Below, piece by piece: positions 25,716-36,625 of a stretch of DNA of 64,000 nt. Under the pieces are notes generated by a model. It worked only from the letters and a program-made list of their open reading frames with translations. It did not search any database and was not told the origin of the DNA. A program made the position numbers and the translations under genes. Location: NCBI GenBank assembly GCA_916700875.1, contig CAKAKS010000067.1:28528933-28592932 (forward strand), read 5' to 3'. The stretch comes from Sebastes aleutianus. Lineage: Eukaryota; Chordata; Actinopteri; Perciformes; Sebastidae. Each line of letters starts with the position of its first letter. Position 1 is the stretch's first letter.

Positions 25716-25929
25716 ATCCGGCGGCAGGGCGGCATCCAGCTGCTGGTGGACTTGTTGGACCACCGGATGACCGACGTGCACCGCAGCGCCTGCGGAGCCC
25801 TGAGGAACCTGGTGTATGGCAAAGCCAACGACGACAACAAGATCGCCCTGAAGAACTGCGGAGGCATACCAGCTCTGGTGCGACTGCTCCGGAAGACCAC
25901 TGACGTGGAGATCCGAGAGCTGCTCACAG
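25716..25929 (+). CDS. ctnnd2: ctnnd2 exon: ARM repeats, cadherin-groove region
   Basis: The acceptor is CTCCGTCTTCAG before 25716 and the donor is CTCACAG/GTAAAC at 25929/25930. It encodes IRRQGGIQLLVDLLDHRM, HRSACGALRNLVYGKAND, NKIALKNCGGIPALVRLL and RKTTDVEIRELLTG, which is one and a half ARM repeats with the usual GGI-LV-LL and ALRNL signatures. In p120-family structures, this part of the ARM superhelix forms the basic groove that holds the cadherin juxtamembrane peptide. The exon ends on the first base of a Gly codon that is completed at 40500. Conservation to mammalian CTNND2 is nearly complete. Confidence 0.97.
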
Positions 25930-26065
25930 GTAAACAAACTATTTACAAACTCTTTGATGTTACTGAATGTTGCAGCGGGGATCGAGATCACAGTATTTCC
26001 CTGGAATTTTTTCCATATTCTCCTGCCTTTTCCTGAGAAAACTACCTCAGGGAAGCAGGAATTAT

Positions 26066-26661
26066 TACCTCCGCCAAGGCGGAAGGCCTAGGAAGGAGGT
26101 TATATTTTCTCCGGCGTTGGTTTGTTTGTTGGTTTGTTGGTTTATCTGTTATTAGGATTACTCCAAAAGTCCATGATGGATATTAATGACATTTTTTGGA
26201 GGGGGCACAATGAACAATCCATCTGGACCATGATCGGGATTCAGGAATTTTTTTAAGGATTCCGATCAGCCAGAACATTAAGACCTCTGGGTATAACACA
26301 TGCACAGTGTAACTGATGACGCGTTGATGACGCATGACCCCGCCTCTTTCCTTCAGAGAGAGGCGGGGGGGACAACTGTATATTCTGAATTTTTTCACAT
26401 TAAACTCTGTGAAATTACAGTTGAGTTCAAGCAAAGCTCACTTGGTGATTGTTGGAAAGAGTAACGACGACGGTTTAGGTGAGTTTTATTTTGTTTCTGT
26501 CCAGTTTGAATGAAGTGTTTTACGATGCTCTGCTACATACAGCTGATCTCAACATAAACAAAAATACACGTGGATGATGGCGCCAGCTGAATGGAGAGGG
26601 GGGGTAATCATACTCGGGCACCTTGGCGGAGGTATGCGCTCTCCGAGTGCCATTCTAGTTC
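26066..26661. mobile_element. CCTCCGCCAAGG TIR element
   Basis: The left end ACCTCCGCCAAGG (26068) is inverted at CCTTGGCGGAGGT (26621-26633), followed by ATGCGCTCTCCGAGTGCCAT. Just inside the left end is GGTTTGTTTGTTGGTTTGTT, then GGATTACTCCAAAAGT, a block order seen in a very widespread animal repeat. A different, GC-rich segment (about 26255-26590) interrupts it. Confidence 0.6.
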
Positions 26662-26988
26662 TAGCATGTGTTTGCTTGTGTGTTCACATACTGAAGATTT
26701 TCATATGAACTGAAACAAAGACACCTTTTTCCCAACCTCATTACAGTAACACAAACAAATACTGCACGTAACCCTGCACGTACATTCCTGTGTACAAATG
26801 TACAGGTATGAACCACTTACATCCATATGCACGTACATACATACACACATATGTTGCCTCTTGTGTAGAACCCCACACACACTGAGATGCTCAGGAACAT
26901 TCACTGAGTATCTGGCGATACAACACACAAAACACACTGTACACTGTACTGCACTCTCCCAGTTACACTTGAGCACAAATACAGAGAT

Positions 26989-26990
<2 letters not shown>

Positions 26991-27047
<57 letters not shown>
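26991..27047. repeat. (CA)n microsatellite
   Basis: Pure CA run of about 57 bp. Confidence 0.95.
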
Positions 27048-27049
<2 letters not shown>

Positions 27050-28042
27050 GGAGAGACTTGTTTACCACCTGCCTGCTTCCCAGCACTCATCAAGTACTGT
27101 TGACTTGTCAAACTGAGATTCTGTGTGAAAGGGCTGCACCGTACTTGTATCCACAGCAGGTTTGTGTTGCCTGTCAGTAAACACAAATATCATCCACGTT
27201 GTAAAAAGGGTATCCAGGATTGATTAATTTTAAGGTACTAAACCCACTGAGGTCTTGGTTGTAAACTCACCACCAACAGGATTAAAGGCTTACCAGTGGT
27301 GCCTCCACTAGTGTTTTTTTTTTTTTTTTTTACAGCTTTTACTTTATATATCCTGGCAATCCCTTTCTAATTGTCATTCACACGGACGGCCACGGTAAGA
27401 GGACTTTTACCTCTGGAGGGGGGATGGAGAGACGACAGAGCTAAAAGTGGAATACCACTCCATTTTCAAAACTGATCTACATCCAGGATCCTCTGGGAGT
27501 TTATTCCAATCCCGGAGCCAAATGAGAAAAATGGATTTCTCTTCCCGGCTACCCACGCTCATGAAAACATCTCTGCTGTAGGCCTGTCAGGAGCATGGTA
27601 TTTCAAGACATGTCAGAACGCAAGATTTTACTTATTTCTGCTTTGCAGAACAGTTTAATCTGTTTGTTTTAGGGTGATATTAGGACAAAGTGAAGCAGAG
27701 CGCTTACGTACTAGACAGTCAGTATAGGTGGGGACAGTATGATTGTAGAGCCGGCTATGATTTGAGGACTGAACAGACCACGTTGGACCCAGTCTGTTCC
27801 ATTTTGGGCCATTTGGTGCTGACAGTCGGTAGTTAAAACACACAGTGTAAGTTGTTTAATCATTTTAATCATTCAAACTTGAAATTGCCGCAGCGCTGGC
27901 AACACCCGTGGCCGGAGGCATTATGATTTTGGGTTGTCTGTCCGTCCGTCCGGACCATACTTGTGAACGCTTCTTTTGGAACACCTTGAGGGACTTTCTT
28001 CAAATTTGGCACAAACGTTCACCTGGACTCAAGGATGAACTG

Positions 28043-28128
28043 CGGGGAGCTCACCCGGTAGAGCGGGTGTCCCATGTACCAAGGCTGAGTCCTTACCGCA
28101 GCGGCCCGGGGTTCGAATCCGACCCGCG
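28043..28128 (+). mobile_element. tRNA-head SINE insertion with 9-bp TSD
   Basis: The 86-bp insertion has a tRNA-like D arm (GCTCACCCGGTAGAGC) and a perfect B box (GGTTCGAATCC). The host repeat's GATGAACTG is duplicated around it (28034-28042, and GATTAACTG at 28129-28137, 8 of 9 identical). Comparison with the unit ending near 28269 shows the uninterrupted host sequence. It lacks the body and tail of a full SINE. Confidence 0.7.
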
Positions 28129-28321
28129 GATTAACTGATCAGATTGGTGGTCAAAGGTCAGGGTCACTGTGACCTCAAATCCGTCACATTCTTGTGAAAT
28201 CACGGGAACGCCTTGAGCAAATTTCTTCAAATTTGGCACAAACGTCCACTTGGAATCAAGGATGAACTGATCAGATTGTGGTTGTCAAAGGTCACTGTGA
28301 CCTCACCATATCGGCCATATC

Positions 28322-28596
28322 GGGGCGGCAGTAGCTCAGTCTGTAGGGACTTGGCATACTGTCCGTGGACTGGTAGCTGGAGAGGTGCCGGTTCACCTCC
28401 TGGGCACTGCCGGGCTGCCTTTGAGCAAGGCACCGGATCCCCAAACTGCTCCCTGGGCGCTGTATAGTAGCTTCCCACTGCGCCTAATACTAGGATGGGT
28501 TAAATGCAGAGAGTAAATTTCACTGCCTGCTGTGCTGTGTACAATGTACAGTGTGACAATAAAAGCTGATTTACATTTACATTTTACATTTACATA
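28322..28596 (+). mobile_element. tRNA-derived SINE
   Basis: It starts GGGGCGGCAGTAGCTCAGTC with an A-box-like TAGCTCAGTCTGTAGG and a B-box-like GGTTCACCTCC. A body with GAGCAAGGCACCGGATCCCC follows, then a tail of AATAAAAGCTGATTTACATT and TTTACAT repeats. Head-body-tail order is that of a polymerase III SINE, inserted in the repeat that resumes with ACATAACTCAAGAATTT. Confidence 0.75.
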
Positions 28597-29300
28597 ACTC
28601 AAGAATTTGTATGCTAATTATGACAATTTCACAGAAACGTCTAATAGGATAAAATGAAGTGATGACAACCATGAGGCGGTAATTCTAGATTACTGTGGAA
28701 ACAGGAAAGTCCTTTATGAACAGATGGAGTTCATTGATCTGTTGATATGCAAGCTCAGTAGCTGAGCTACTTCTCATCTGCGGACAGGAAGTCCTAAAAG
28801 TCCTAAAATGCCTCTACTGGGAATGCATGTTAACAATGCATCTCCATGACAACCAGACAATCTGTAGAACGTTTGATAACGTTGAAAGCTCCAGAAAAAG
28901 CTACTAGGTGGACCTTGAGGAATTGCTTTGTCAAACTATTTTAAACATTTGTGCTTCAGGAATTGGGGCCGGAGAAACCCAAACAAAGAGGAAAGGGATA
29001 ATTTGCGTGGTCAACTGAGTGAAAGTTATTTCATAATCCAACTCATTGGGTTTCAGTGCACAGATCATTAGAGATTATCTCACTCTACAGTAATGAAGTT
29101 CACTGTCCTCCAGGCCTCCCTATACAGTCCTTGATCCACTCATTTCTCCGTCCATTGTCTCATCCCAAATGAAGCGTATTTCTGCCATTTCTTTGCTTTT
29201 TCAAGCAAACTGATTGAATAGATGACTGTTTCTGTTTTGGTACAGGAACGTGAAAAGGACGTTATCACAGGATTTCACCTCTCAAAAAACTACTAGGTTT

Positions 29301-29557
29301 TTGCCCCAAACTGCATGTGATTATCATAAAGTGGGCATGTCTGTAAAGGGGAGACTTGTGGGTACCCATAGAACCCATTTTCACTCACATATCTGGAGGT
29401 CAGAGGTCAAGGGACCCCTTTGAAAATGACCATGCCAGTTTTTCCTCGCCAAAATTTAGCATAACTTTGGAGCGTTATTTTGCCTCCTTCGCTGTTTTTC
29501 TAGTTTCATATGTTGCCAGTATCTTCACTCTAGCTTTAAAACTGAGCCTGCAACAGG
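29301..29557 (-). mobile_element. family A fragment
   Basis: It runs from CCAAACTGCATGTGATTATC to TTTAAAACTGAGCCTGCAAC, including GGGTACCCATAGAACCCATT. It matches the middle and 5' part of family A in reverse orientation. Confidence 0.8.
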
Positions 29558-29668
29558 TTATGATGTTAATTAAAAATCGATGCAGCGTTTTGGAGAATCA
29601 ATACAGTATCGCAAAAACATAACATCGCGATACTCATGTGTATCGATATTTTCTTACACCCCTAGCAG
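29558..29668 (-). mobile_element. fragment of the 2307-2734 hAT-like family
   Basis: GAGAATCAATACAGTATCGC, GCGATACTCATGTGTATCG and TTTTCTTACACCCCTAG match the right end of the 2307-2734 element. It abuts the family A fragment directly. Confidence 0.6.
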
Positions 29669-30450
29669 ATACTGTAGAAAGAGAGCATCTCATATCGATG
29701 CTCTTATCTGGTAGTAGGGTTGGTTTCTGACATCCAAGTTGCAATTAAAAAACAAATACGGACACTTCTCGTAAGCCATTGATCAAGTTAATTAAAGCCA
29801 AATTGAATGGACACATAGTGCTGTATTGTCCGATGATGTGAACACTTGTAAGTTTTAAACATCGGAATCTTTCGTATGTTCCAAAAAGGATTTGAATGCA
29901 GGCTTAGCCTACCAAGTTTCCAACTCGGCTGTTGCACCCATACTTACGTCCCGTCCTTGCAAACTCTCCTAAACCAAACTGTCCCCGCGTCCCACAGTGG
30001 CTGCCCTTGAGCTCTTATCCACTCTCCTAATTATTTACAGCTGTACTTCACATCAGGGTGACATGAGATTCTGGTGAGGGACAAACATTTGAAGCGTTAT
30101 TCGTGGTAATAAGAGACAGTCATGATGAATACTAACACGAACCGAGACGAGCACGGGGGAAAGTGAAAGGCGTCCTCGCGTTACCCACATGCAATGGTGC
30201 GGAGTGTGACCCTTGCATGCTCTGCGCACATGTATGTATGTATGTATGTATGTTTATATGTGCGTAGCGAGTATAGAAAAGGGGTTTTCGGCTTAGCGGA
30301 GATGGAAATAAAAGGTTTTTTTGTATGCTGCTGGAGTCTTAAAGAAGATTACCATATAAATTAGAGCAGCAATTCAAGGCACGGAGCACAGAAATCCCTC
30401 CTGTCACAAATTAATCAGCTGAACGACCGACCGGACGCAGACGGACCATC

Positions 30451-30454
30451 TCTC

Positions 30455-30488
<34 letters not shown>
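30451..30488. repeat. (TC)n microsatellite
   Basis: Nearly pure CT run, part of a longer pyrimidine-rich stretch to about 30700. Confidence 0.85.
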
Positions 30489-31645
30489 AAAGACCCAGAG
30501 GAAATAACTCTCTCTCTCCCTGTTTCTCAGCCTCTCTCGCTCGCTCTCTTATCCCTCTGTGGTTGGGTTTTCGTAATTGGTCTCCCTTTCTCTTCCTGTC
30601 CTCTTTGCCTTTCTCTGTCTCCGCTTTTTCACTCTTTCTCTATAACGCCCATCCTCTCTGCCTCTCTCTCTTTCTGCTGAGCATTTTGAATCAGGATCAC
30701 AGTGGGAAGCCAAGCTGCCTGCCTTGCTAGCTACAGATTCAGCTACACACACACACACACACAGATACGCACACTCTCTCTCTCTTTCTCTCTCACGCTA
30801 CAGTTTTTCTTGATGGCACAAACAAGGTTGTTGCTCTCTGCTCTTCAGGCTCTCTCCCTCCTTTTGTTTTAATAATTGCTCTCTCTTTTTTTCCTTCCCC
30901 GTTCAGAACTAAAGATGATTATTTGGAGGGAATAAAGCTGCTTTAAAAGAGCAGATATTAGCTCTACCTCTGCAGATCAGATGCAGCGTATAGCGGAGTT
31001 GTGTTTGTATTCATGTGCATTTTGTAAGCAGGTATTCTCGGAGGTTGTTTAAAGACAGTGAATTTAAGAGTATTTGTTTTTGCAGCGATTAAATATTTTA
31101 ATCGATTAGCCCTATTTTAATGCATTAAGATTCTGAAAGCTGTAATTACTGATGTATACATTTTTATCCTCAAAGAAACTTACAGAGAAATGCCAACATC
31201 ATGATGTCTTCCCTCTCTGACTCACAGAGCGCTGCGTTTTCTTTAACTTCTTTATTCCCTTTTTAAAAAATCTGCACGTCATCAGAAACTGCGGTTCCAC
31301 TTGTCATTACAATGCAACTTTTTCATCCAGTCACAGCAGCACACATCATCTTAAGTGACAGGTCTGGATTGCTCACGTCGGCGTCAGCTCTTCAGAAGCA
31401 GATATGGAAGTTGTCAGGCTCACGCTGTGATGGGAACTCTCTGCAGTCTCGATGCAATCCAGTCACAATGCTCATCCAGCTTAGGCAGAGCAAAGAGATG
31501 AGGAACGACATCTAGAAAGAGTAAGGGAAACGCAGATTAAAAGGGGGAAACTGCAATGACAAACACATAGTACGTAGTGCTGCATATAGTACAACCACGA
31601 ACTATGCAGCCCTCTGAGACCTGCAACATTACTGGATTCAAGAGG

Positions 31646-31775
31646 CTGTAGCGGGCTCTAGTCTTAAAGCTAGACTGAAGATACTGGTATCACATGAAAC
31701 TAGAAAACCTAAGGAATCCATTGGTACCAACCATGACATACTAGCTTATCAGGAAATAAATAACGCTAACGGGCA
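31646..31775 (+). mobile_element. family A fragment
   Basis: CTTAAAGCTAGACTGAAGAT, ATGAAACTAGAAAACC and CCATTGGTACCAACCATG match the 5' third of family A. Confidence 0.75.
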
Positions 31776-31800
31776 TGAGTTAGGCTAAATTTTAATAAAT

Positions 31801-31986
31801 GCCAATGGGGTTTTTGGTTAGATGCCTGAAATAAGGTCTGTGGTTAACACAAGTTTATGAGATTTTAGCGTTTTGTTCTACAACATAAAATACGTCAGTT
31901 CACTCGTGAATTTTGAAGCTTTTACGCATCTTAAAAAAGGCAGTTGCTAACAAGTGGCTAAATGAGACGACTAAACGTCATCACAC
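31801..31986 (+). repeat. dispersed repeat, copy 1
   Basis: About 85% similar by eye to 35824-36014 in the same orientation (AAATAAGGTCTGTGGTTAAC; AGTTGCTAACAAGTGGCTAA). Confidence 0.75.
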
Positions 31987-32084
31987 AGAACACTATAGTC
32001 GCCTTTAGCTTAGTAGAGCGACGTGAAGTCACGCGACCGTGGTATAGTTTGTATATAGCCCAACGTTAGCTTCAAAATTAAACC

Positions 32085-32345
32085 TTTATCGCCTCTAGGG
32101 GAATTTGCTTAAAGACTATCAAGAAAACATCAACAACCATAAATGACGGCACATAATATAACAACATCAGCATCATAAAAACATCATAAAATAGCATAAT
32201 TTGGGAAATCAATAAAGGACATCAAGTGCAAGTTTGGGGAAAAAAGGCAGAGTTTAGACCATGTGACCAAAGCTTGTTAAGCAGCTGAATGCTGCGTGGG
32301 ATAAAGGATGTGATGCCTCTTTTAGTCTGCATCCTGGGCATACTA
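32085..32345. repeat. possible retroelement 3'-region
   Basis: TTAAGCAGCTGAATGCTGCG, GTGGGATAAAGGATGTG and GCATCCTGGGCATACTATAC resemble the 3' part of a fish non-LTR element. No reverse transcriptase motif is visible. Pattern-based. Confidence 0.35.
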
Positions 32346-32394
32346 TACCTGTGTCCTGAATATTACATAGTCAGTAGTAGTACATATCAGTAAA

Positions 32395-32690
32395 TGGTAA
32401 ATGGACTTGCACCTAGCCTTTCTAGTCTTCAGACCACTCAAAGCGCTTTACACTACATGTCAGCATTCACCCATTCACCGACATTCATACACTGATGACA
32501 GAGGCTACCATACAAGATGCCAACTTGTCCTAAATCTAAATACTCATTCACACACCGATGGCACAGCATTCGAGAGCAATTTGGGGTTAAGTATCTTGCT
32601 CAAGGTCACTTCAACATGTGGATCGGAGGAACCGGGGATCGAACTGCCGATCTTCTGATTAGTGGCCGACCTGCTCTGATTTTGTGAGCT
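32395..32690 (-). mobile_element. tRNA-derived SINE, reverse orientation
   Basis: Read on the - strand it begins with AGAGCAGGTCGGCCACTAAT and a B-box-like AGTTCGATCCC, and continues with CTTGAGCAAGATACTTAACC. It ends with AAGCGCTTTGAGTGGTCTGA and a GTCCATTTACCATTTAC tail. This order is that of a common fish SINE. Confidence 0.65.
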
Positions 32691-33899
32691 AAATTCATGG
32701 AGTACTGGTCTGTCTTTTTACTTCTGGCGATTGCATTCACACTTCAAAAATCATAAAAGTGGTGTTCATTTGTGGAGATTATCTTGCTGAACAAAACGTG
32801 TAATTATCATAAACGTGTGTTTGCCACAGAGCTTATTTTCTGCAATAATCCAAAACCCGATGGAACAATCCCATTGGCTTTTTGTCGAGGGAACCAGAGC
32901 GATGCTAACTTCCTGGATGGCCTACAAAAAGTCATCGTCCCTGCAGGGCTATAGATGAAATAAGATATGATGTGATGACTGAATAAATGAACACATAACA
33001 CTACAGTAGCAGGCTCACCCAGCCGGTACAGCAGCAGAGGTAGAGAGGTTTCTTTGACCTTCATGTGATCTACAGTAAACTGCTTAGCTACACTGTTTCC
33101 TGTTTTTAATGACAATGTCAATTAAAGGAGCCAAACTGAGTAAACATGATTCCAAGCTATGGCCAAGGCTCATTAACACAAAGCTGTAGGCTTGTGTGGA
33201 CCAAGTGATTAACGGTGATCGATGTTCACCTCATTATGAAAACAAAGAGTGAAGCTTACGCCTCAGGCTTTTAGCTTGAGGACAATAAACATGTGCAAAA
33301 ATTGATAGCTACCAAATTAAGCTTTTACTCTCAGATGCTTGCAAAAATATCATAAGTGCTGGGACTCCAAAGTATACTGTAGTACAGTTGATATTATGTG
33401 AGTGTCAGTAGATGCAATGTGCAATGCTTTTGCATGTGATAGACATATCCAGCTGACATCTCTTCCCCTTTATTCTAAGAAGGGAGAAGATTCAGTTGGT
33501 TGCAATCTGCAACCTCACCGCTAGAAACATATTTATTCATTCAATAAAAACTTCAGATTGGATAATACAACCAAACTGCATGTAGGTTGCCTGCCTTTGA
33601 ATCTGATTTTGGAAGATCTCTCCATATGGTAACAATAAAAATGGACTAAAAAATGCACCTTCATGTAGCCGTTCACTGGCTCAGCTTGACACCAGTGATC
33701 TTGAGAGCCAGTGTTCTACATTCTGCTTCTGCTTTGCTTCTGAAGATGACACCAATTATGATGACTGATTCAGCCATTGAGTTGTTAAAAGCCTTCTGCA
33801 GACCCATTCAAATGGCATGGTAGTTTACACAGTGCCCATCTCTCTCTCTCTCTCTTGTGACAAAGGCACCCTGCTGTCTTCAAGGTCAAACCATCGGTG

Positions 33900-34727
33900 T
33901 GGCTCAGTTTTAAAGCTAGAGTGAAGATACATGGCATCATATGAAACTAGAAAAACATAAGGAATCCATTCGTACCAACCATGTCATATTAGCTTGTCAT
34001 GAAGGAGGCTAAATAACGCTCCAAACTTGCGCTATATTTTGGCGAGGAAAATCTGGCACAGCCATTTTCAAAGAGGTCCCTTGACCTCTGACCTCAAGAT
34101 ATGTGAATGAAAATGGGTTCTATGGGTACCCACGAGTCTCCCCTTTACAGACATGCCCACTTTATGATAATCACATGCAGTTTGGGGGCAAGTCATAGTC
34201 AAGTCAGCACACTGACACACTGACAGCTGCTGTTACCTGTTGCGCTTCAGTTTGCCATGTTATGATTTGAGCATATTTGTTAATGCTAAATGCAGTACCT
34301 GTGAGGGTTTCTGGACAATATTTGTCATTGTTTTGTGTTGTTAATTGATTTCCAGTATTAAATATATGCAAACATTTGCATAAAGCAAGTATATTTGCCC
34401 ACTCCCATGTTGATAAGAGTATTAAATACTCCCTTTAAGGTACATTTTGAACAGATAAAAAATGATTAATGATTAATTTGCGATTAAATATTTTAACCTT
34501 TTGACAGCCCCTAACTCTTTCTGACAGCTGTGAGAAGTTTTGGGCTACATATAGAAGCCCTCTTTGCTCTGCTCGTATGTAGCATCCATTTCTCTTTGAT
34601 GTATCTTCTTCTTGATGCAGCAACTGCCCCGCGTCCCCGTGGAGATAATTTCAGTTCAGTCTAATCTAACATAAACACATGCAAGCACAACAGATACAAA
34701 CACACATGTACACAACTGAGTGCCGTA
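33900..34727 (+). mobile_element. family A element (33900-34515) plus flank, inverted duplicate of 19388-20326
   Basis: It lacks the 5' terminus and starts at GGCTCAGTTTTAAAGCTAGA. It ends at TTTTGACAGCCCCTA and is followed by about 212 bp that match the reverse complement of 19388-19598 at very high identity. An extra family A fragment starts at 34731, immediately after the duplicated unit. Confidence 0.8.
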
Positions 34728-34730
34728 GGC

Positions 34731-34992
34731 TTCAATTTGCCATGTTATTATTTGAACATATTTTATGCTAAATGCAGTACCTGTGAGGGTTTCTGGACAA
34801 TATTTGTCAATGTTTTGAGTTGTTAATTGATTTCCAATAATAAATATATACATACATTTACATAAAGCAGCATATTTGCCCACTCCCATGTTGATAAGAG
34901 TATTAAATACTGGACAAATCTCCCTTTAAGGTACATTTTGAACAGATAAAAAATGTGTGAGTAATTTGCGATTAATCACGATTAAATATATT
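34731..34992 (+). mobile_element. family A fragment (3' part)
   Basis: It runs from TTCAATTTGCCATGTTATTA to AATCACGATTAAATAT. It is a second, tandemly placed 3' fragment of family A. Confidence 0.8.
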
Positions 34993-35823
34993 TAGTCCAG
35001 CAAATTAGAAAAAAAAAAAGAAAACAACAAGAAAAAACTCACTTTGTAAAAAATATCCTCTCTCTAAAGGTCTCATATACAGAGTGGTTCACACAAGGAC
35101 AGGAGTCCACAAAAAACACTCAAAAATACATCAGGAGAATTGGGGAACAAAGAAAAAAAAAAAAAAAGATCAAGAGGCGAATAAAGAGACATGCCACGAT
35201 GTTGCAGAAGACAGAATTGTGACAGGGGAATGAAGATACGCCGCAAATGAGAGATGGGGAAATGGCCCCAGAGACAAAGAGAGATAGCCAACATATCCAT
35301 TTCCCCTCCCTCCGTAGAACAGTGCATTCATCACCTCCTGCTGCCACTCATGATGTAAGGCTGAGGCAATTAACCTCCTTCATCTGTCATACACTCATGG
35401 CTTTGTGTAGCTGTGTGTGTGTGTTAATGTGTGTCTGTATTAATGTGAGGGTACATTTAGTGTTTATTTTGTATGTGTGTGTGAGACAGTTTGTGCGTTT
35501 GCGAGCGTGTGTTTCAGATCAAAGATAAAAGCCCCACCGCCTTTCACCTCGGGGAGATGATGTCATTCTCTGCACAGCGAGAAGTGACTCTGGCACACAG
35601 CTGACTTTACTCACCATGATAAAAAAAAAAAAATCCCACTTTTTTCTTGCAGCTGCAGCGTGACATCATGTGGCAGGCATTACATTCTGCCATATGTGTA
35701 ATATATGGTTATTACTTTGTAAAACACTTTTACTTGTAAAATTAAAGCAAAGTGAATAGAGTGCTGCAGGAGTGAGTCTTAAAACCTTTAGCATTTTAGC
35801 ACTTCCTGTTCCCTCATCTGGAA

Positions 35824-36014
35824 GCCAATGGGTTTTTAGTTAGAAGCCTTGAAATAAGGTCTGTGGTTAACACAAGCTGAGGAGTTTAACGTTTTGTTCT
35901 ACGATATAAAATACGTCAGTAAATATCCCACTTGTGAATTTTGAAGCCTTTATATGTCTTAAAAAAAGCAGTTGCTAACAAGTGGCTAAATGAGACTACA
36001 AAACGTCATCACGC
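35824..36014 (+). repeat. dispersed repeat, copy 2
   Basis: Direct-orientation partner of 31801-31986. Confidence 0.75.
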
Positions 36015-36124
36015 TGGCTCTTCCGCCTTTACAGCCTCGTTGTGTTTACTCGCGCTCATGAGACCGGTGTAGTTCATTTATAGCCTCACGTTAACATTAT
36101 ATCATTCTGTAGCTTCCCAGTGGT

Positions 36125-36625
36125 GTATTTAAATCCAAACATTAAAGTTTTGGTCAAAGTATGTATGTTTTAGCGTCAAAATGTTATTTTTACAAGCCCT
36201 TCTAAAAACTTTTTTCATGATACGTAGGTGAATCGATTTTTTTCCCATCCCCTAATATGGACATCCTTATATTCAGTGTATTAACATTACATACAGTAAC
36301 TTAGATGGCGGTCGACACGCTCCCAGTTTGGAGAAGCAGACAGGAGTACCGGCACGGAAGCTGAGCAATGTACTGCTTTGGACGCCACGTTAGTTCGGAT
36401 CCGAAAGTCACACAAGGATACAAACAAACTACTGTAACTGATCGATGCAGCGGTAGACCAGTAACTCCCGTGTACTGCGAGGTAAAATGACTGTTGTTTT
36501 TGTGACTAGAGACTGGTCTGGTCTTGAAGACCGCGATATAACGGCTTCATTCCCCCCTTTCATATTACCTCGCAGAACACGAGAGTATACATACAACCCA
36601 ACTTCGAAAAATCTGAACCAACCCT
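36125..36625 (-). mobile_element. family D internal fragment
   Basis: Reverse complement of the interior of 15516-16575. Shared blocks are TAGATGGCGGTCGACACGCT, CTGATCGATGCAGCGGTAGA and GCGTCAAAATG. Confidence 0.7.

Larger units (their letters stand above)
27896..28680 (+). repeat. composite dispersed repeat with ~120-bp internal units
   Basis: It starts GCTGGCAACACCCGTGGCC. It contains two related units, each with TTCAAATTTGGCACAAACG, AAGGATGAACTG and a GGTCACTGTGACCTCA palindrome, and ends with TGACAATTTCACAGAAACGT, a block also found near base 160. Two tRNA-like SINEs (28043-28128 and 28322-28596) are inserted in it. Confidence 0.7.

Noticed and set aside
28043..28128. Possible tRNA gene
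   Set aside because: It has a good B box and D arm, but no consistent acceptor stem or anticodon arm, and a target-site duplication marks it as a SINE-type insertion.
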